Below, piece after piece: positions 60,445-64,000 of a stretch of 64,000 nucleotides of DNA. The stretch is taken from contig JAKMXF010000110.1 of assembly GCA_024704765.1 (NCBI GenBank), positions 310,001-374,000 on the forward strand. The letters run 5' to 3'. The notes below the pieces were generated by a model. The model was not told the origin of the DNA and did not search any database. It worked only from the letters and a program-made list of their open reading frames with translations. Each line of letters starts with the position of its first letter. Positions within the stretch are counted from its first letter, which is position 1. A program made the translations under genes and the position numbers. The DNA is from Oopsacas minuta (Eukaryota > Porifera > Hexactinellida > Lyssacinosida > Leucopsacidae).

Positions 60445-60889
60445 TATTATTTATAAGGTAAGATTATTATTATAACATTATTGTATGTGATTATGACGTC
60501 AGTCATTAGTAATATATTACAATAGTTATTTATTATTTATGTGAGAAACTGGAGTTTAGCTTTATTCAATCATGGCTAATTCAAGTTTCATAATACATAT
60601 TTGTAATATTTCTCCTACTGGAGTATCCTAAACGAATATCTATACAATGCCAGATGATGTGCCTACACAGTTCATGCCACAAACTTGAAAAGTAAATGCC
60701 ATCTTCTTGCCAAAACTAAAAGTTTATGCTCTCTCCATGCCATTTTCATGCTAAGTTCATGGTACATACCAAATTTATACCATAAGTCCCAAGTTAATCC
60801 CAAAAGATATAAGTTTGTTCTTGCCAAACTTTGTCATGAAGCACTGAATATACTCCTGGTCATTTTGAAATTATTTGTTGAATAGTTTT
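60445..60889. other. Short DCTN1-MYCBPAP spacer with degenerate ATGCCA repeats
   Basis: The spacer contains a run of imperfect units around TTCATGCCA/AAATGCCATC (about 60650-60850). It begins with GATGATGTGCCTACACAGTT, which closely matches GATGTGCCCACAAAGTTCAT in a DCTN1 intron at 59143. No gene seen. Confidence 0.5.
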
Positions 60890-63475
60890 ATGTCCAGAAA
60901 GGAGAAAAAGCGTAGAAAGCAATCGTTTTCAGATGATGACCATCAACCTACATGTGAGCCTACTGAGATAGAGTCAATACAGCTTCCTGAGTTTGCAGTA
61001 GATGAGGGAACTCTAAAATCCCTTACCATACAACGTGATTATCTTGATGAGCTAGCCAACACGCTGCCAAAACCTCCCGACATAAAGCTCACAAATAAAC
61101 GGGTGTTTGTGAGGAAACTTAGACCTGTATCAGAGCCAAGTGAGCGTCCTCCCTCTAAGAGCGTGAAAGTAGCACACCTCCTTCCCCCTGGCTGTCTACC
61201 TTCACATACTGTCACATGTCTAGGTCATCTTCCTGCCCCATTGGAATGGAAACCTGGACCGCGGTACACTGAAGAGGGACAGTTGATCCCTCATAGCATA
61301 TTAGGTACAGAAGAAGAGTTCAACTATGAAGCGGTGGTTAAATCTAGTCACATTAAGATACATCTACCTGATAGGAAGAATGATATAAATACACGATCTA
61401 GGAAAACATGGTTTGATCATTTACCCAGACAGGAGAATGCTTTGAAACATTGGGAGCAAAGAATGAAAGACAGACGTATACAGCAGCAATATATATCCAG
61501 ACGAGTAGATCGACCAGCTGGGCATCTCGTTATGAATCAGAGTGATAGTTACATGGACAGACAGACAATCAGAACACTAATAGATCGTGCTGCCCCCTAC
61601 CTAGAGCATGGGAGAGGGTATCGAGCAGGTAGTGAGTTCTGGAATCAGCAAGAGAGGCTAGGAAGCTATGAAACAGGAATTAGAATGAGTCTGACTAGTA
61701 CTGAGAGAGGTTTACCCCCTCAAGTACAGCTAGTGGGGAGACCTGACGTCACAAAGTTTGAGACAGGAACAAAATTCTCAGATTTCCCTGCTACTTACCC
61801 CTGGAAACAATCCCGGTACCTGTCAACACGTCTACAGCACTTTGAACCTATCTTAAACGAGATGAACCCATTGGACCCTGAGTTATCCTCTCTCTACGTC
61901 ATTGGGAGAGGACCGCCTAGTTGTGAGGTTATGAAGCCGAGCAGTACGGGGAACACCCCTGAATCCTCTGAAGGTGAGGAGGCAGAGGAACGTGTGGAGA
62001 GGTACATGTCACCTGATCCCCATGGTCCAACTTTATTCATACAGGGAGCGTACTCCCTCACTCTAGGTGTTACAGAACCAATACAACTGAGACTACTGAT
62101 GGAGGGTAGTACAGGACAGTTGGTCCGGTCTAGTGTGTCAATAGAAAACAATGGTACATCAGTAGTTTATGCTGATTGGAAGAAATTACCTAAACTCAAT
62201 AAACTTAATAGAGTACTAGAAGGAAATATACAGAGGTTCTATTTCGATTTGAGAGAAAAGGTTCTCTTGCCGGGGCACTCTATATCTGTACCAGTTATAT
62301 TCAAATCTACACAGGCTGGGGTGTATTGGGAGTCGTGGGAACTAGCTACTAGACCTGCGCTACAACCGCTTATTGTGACATTCCGCGGGATAGCATTAAT
62401 GAAGGATAAGTTCTATCAAGCTAGACAACAAGTTGAAAGAGATCTGGTGGCAAACGAAGCTCAGGAATCCGCTAAACTTATAGTAGATGATATATTATAC
62501 AGTATAGCTACACCCCCAAGAACACCGACCCGTTATAAACTAGACCGTACCCACGAGGAGAAGTTCACGCGTGTTAATCCAGGTATTGAATTCCGCGAGG
62601 ATTTATTCCGTGCATTACAAACACTATACATTAATTCGTTCAATCCTCCTGCTCTAAGTGATAGAGCTGAATCTGCTGAGCTTAGGAAAGAAGGGAAGAG
62701 TAGCGTTAAGAAGGAAGAGAAAGGGAAATCTGCTGGAAAACCTCCGAAAAAAGGAGAAAAAAATGAGAAAAAGGATGAAGTGTCTTTGAGCAAATTAACT
62801 ATACTTCCTATACAACAAGATTTTCCTATACTTAGTAATGGTAAAATATGTGAAAGTTTGAAAGATATTCCTGAATGGGATTTGACTTTAGGATCGTTAG
62901 AATACGCGATTCTTAACACTAAAGGTAGTGACCAGCAAACAGATCTCTTATTAGCACAGTTGAGTGAGATATTATCTAGATTCCATTCACCTATATATGT
63001 AACGAAACATAATACGAACTATCAACAAATGTATATATCACTTGTACAAGTATTAGAACTAATTCCGTCTAATTCCGCGAAACTTCGCGCTTTCTACAAC
63101 CTCCCAGAGAAGCTTTTTGTCGATGAAACACAGCCTGAGGCAGGAGAAAGTGTGATTAGCCCAACTGACCTTGGAAAAAAGAAAAAAGCTACAAGTAAAC
63201 AGGATGTATCCAAAAAGCCTCCTCAGAAAAAGGGTGTACCCAAGGAAGAGACCCCAGCAAAGCCTAAGGGGTCTACTCCTAGCAGGAAGGGGAAAGCATC
63301 TGTAACCCCTAAAACACAGTTGGACACTGGTGTAACTGAATTAACACCTGAGCTGCCGAAAACCGCAGAAATTGATCCAGCTGTTGAGAAATCATACTCC
63401 CTGAAATTGAAACAAATTGTGTGTGATTTACTTGACACAGCTATAGGCAACTTCCTTACTTCAGTACATTTGTGA
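60890..63475 (+). CDS. MYCBPAP: MYCBP-associated protein
   Basis: A single-exon gene of 861 residues; the ATG at 60890 follows two in-frame TTG codons and is the first real start. Overall layout matches MYCBPAP (AMAP-1), a long family conserved in ciliated eukaryotes and present in sperm/ciliary axonemes. Diagnostic stretches include NKRVFVRKLRP near residue 70, LIPHSILG near 135, a Trp/Arg-rich segment (NALKHWEQRMKDRR), the block beginning SEFWNQQERLG, and ETGTKFSDFPATYPWKQSRY. A central Ig-like segment (VSIENNGTSVVYADWKKLP, RFYFDLREKVLLPG, ESWELATRPAL) resembles the MSP/ASH-type fold of axonemal proteins. Two Lys-rich low-complexity segments, about 610-645 and 760-805, separate conserved helical parts near the end. 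No lesion is seen. It lies 445 bp downstream of DCTN1, in the same direction. Confidence 0.93.
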   Translation: MSRKEKKRRKQSFSDDDHQPTCEPTEIESIQLPEFAVDEGTLKSLTIQRDYLDELANTLPKPPDIKLTNKRVFVRKLRPVSEPSERPPSKSVKVAHLLPPGCLPSHTVTCLGHLPAPLEWKPGPRYTEEGQLIPHSILGTEEEFNYEAVVKSSHIKIHLPDRKNDINTRSRKTWFDHLPRQENALKHWEQRMKDRRIQQQYISRRVDRPAGHLVMNQSDSYMDRQTIRTLIDRAAPYLEHGRGYRAGSEFWNQQERLGSYETGIRMSLTSTERGLPPQVQLVGRPDVTKFETGTKFSDFPATYPWKQSRYLSTRLQHFEPILNEMNPLDPELSSLYVIGRGPPSCEVMKPSSTGNTPESSEGEEAEERVERYMSPDPHGPTLFIQGAYSLTLGVTEPIQLRLLMEGSTGQLVRSSVSIENNGTSVVYADWKKLPKLNKLNRVLEGNIQRFYFDLREKVLLPGHSISVPVIFKSTQAGVYWESWELATRPALQPLIVTFRGIALMKDKFYQARQQVERDLVANEAQESAKLIVDDILYSIATPPRTPTRYKLDRTHEEKFTRVNPGIEFREDLFRALQTLYINSFNPPALSDRAESAELRKEGKSSVKKEEKGKSAGKPPKKGEKNEKKDEVSLSKLTILPIQQDFPILSNGKICESLKDIPEWDLTLGSLEYAILNTKGSDQQTDLLLAQLSEILSRFHSPIYVTKHNTNYQQMYISLVQVLELIPSNSAKLRAFYNLPEKLFVDETQPEAGESVISPTDLGKKKKATSKQDVSKKPPQKKGVPKEETPAKPKGSTPSRKGKASVTPKTQLDTGVTELTPELPKTAEIDPAVEKSYSLKLKQIVCDLLDTAIGNFLTSVHL

Positions 63476-64000
63476 TTATACTATATCGATCTGTATTTAA
63501 TCCAATTCTTAACAGGTAATTATCTCTATTGTATTGTTGGACTTAAAACTACGTATAACGCGTTTACTTAGAAATTTGATGTTTCTCCTATATTCTTGTA
63601 TGCCAAATTGGTGTTAATCAATTCTCTCTTTGTTACACCTCGATGGACCAACATGTACTCCGTTTTGAACAACGATTTGCATTTCAGATTTCGTGTAGCT
63701 TAACAAATTGTAATGAGTGTACCAAACTTTGCAATGTCGAGGTTTACAGCTGGCGGATAGTTCCCTACCTTTGGCACTCGCGGAATATTATCAGAGGGCG
63801 CAATTGCGATCCCTGCGATCCCTCTGGTGTCGGCACAGGTTTGACCCTAGAGTACCAAATTAATGTGACATCATATTATCACATCTCAACTTACATCCCA
63901 AATTCTATATTTTCTATTCTTAGTACCGTTATTAATTACAATGATTATCACAAATACTGTGTCTAAAACTTTCTAATTACTACCTTAAACTATTTCTGTC
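63476..64000. other. 3' flank of MYCBPAP
   Basis: No supportable gene. A 107-residue open frame at 63643-63966 has no recognisable domain and is not called. Confidence 0.5.

Noticed and set aside
62533-62919. Minus-strand 128-residue ORF
   Set aside because: Antisense of a Lys/Ser-rich part of MYCBPAP.
63643-63966. 107-residue ORF after MYCBPAP
   Set aside because: No domain, splice context or composition to support coding; an unusual Cys pattern alone is not enough.

Overview
This window looks like nuclear DNA from a non-bilaterian animal; a sponge is my best guess, but no species marker is present. It is AT-rich. Genes have GT-AG introns, many only 55-130 bp long. The gene set is metazoan: dynactin p150, p50RhoGAP/ARHGAP1, MYCBPAP, hnRNP D/AB-type proteins, a nocturnin-like phosphatase and a FYB/ADAP-like adaptor. 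No prokaryotic features were seen. Exon joins were chosen by hand so that GT-AG sites, reading phase and protein continuity agree; every multi-exon model given here keeps phase, except one base in dynactin.

Layout: 199-1156 (+) is the 3' end of a tail-anchored E2/UBC-like gene. 2311-4176 (-) is a single-exon membrane-anchored protein with many YxxL/I motifs. 8312-22430 (+) is a 13-exon p50RhoGAP with an SH3-like N-terminus. Its intron 11 contains a complete opposite-strand gene, 17982-19964 (-), that joins a DUF84/PRRC1-type domain to a nocturnin-type domain. 23744-25354 (+) is a single-exon TKL-like kinase. 32479-33894 (-) is a single-exon YDDV-repeat adaptor with a helical-SH3-like tail. 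37209-42560 (-) is a 12-exon coiled-coil protein, possibly CEP89-like. 42843-43619 and 44056-45189 (+) are tandem two-RRM hnRNP genes. 47010-47477 (+) is MRPS16. 47898-54307 (+) is a 15-exon RA/WW scaffold. 54571-60444 (+) is dynactin subunit 1, with an apparent +1 frameshift. 60890-63475 (+) is MYCBPAP.

The cytoskeletal and ciliary genes (dynactin, MYCBPAP, the possible CEP89) and the signalling genes (p50RhoGAP, kinase, the tyrosine-motif proteins) suggest themes, but neighbours in such a genome need not work together.

The space between and inside genes is filled with short non-coding inverted-repeat elements (MITEs). Many share CAGT-type ends next to TA, as in pogo/Tigger/Tc1 elements. 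One is an intact hAT-type element with a perfect 8-bp target duplication. The strongest candidates for something new are the DUF84-nocturnin fusion, the RA-RA-WW-WW scaffold, the SH3-p50RhoGAP combination, and the intronless tyrosine-motif proteins.
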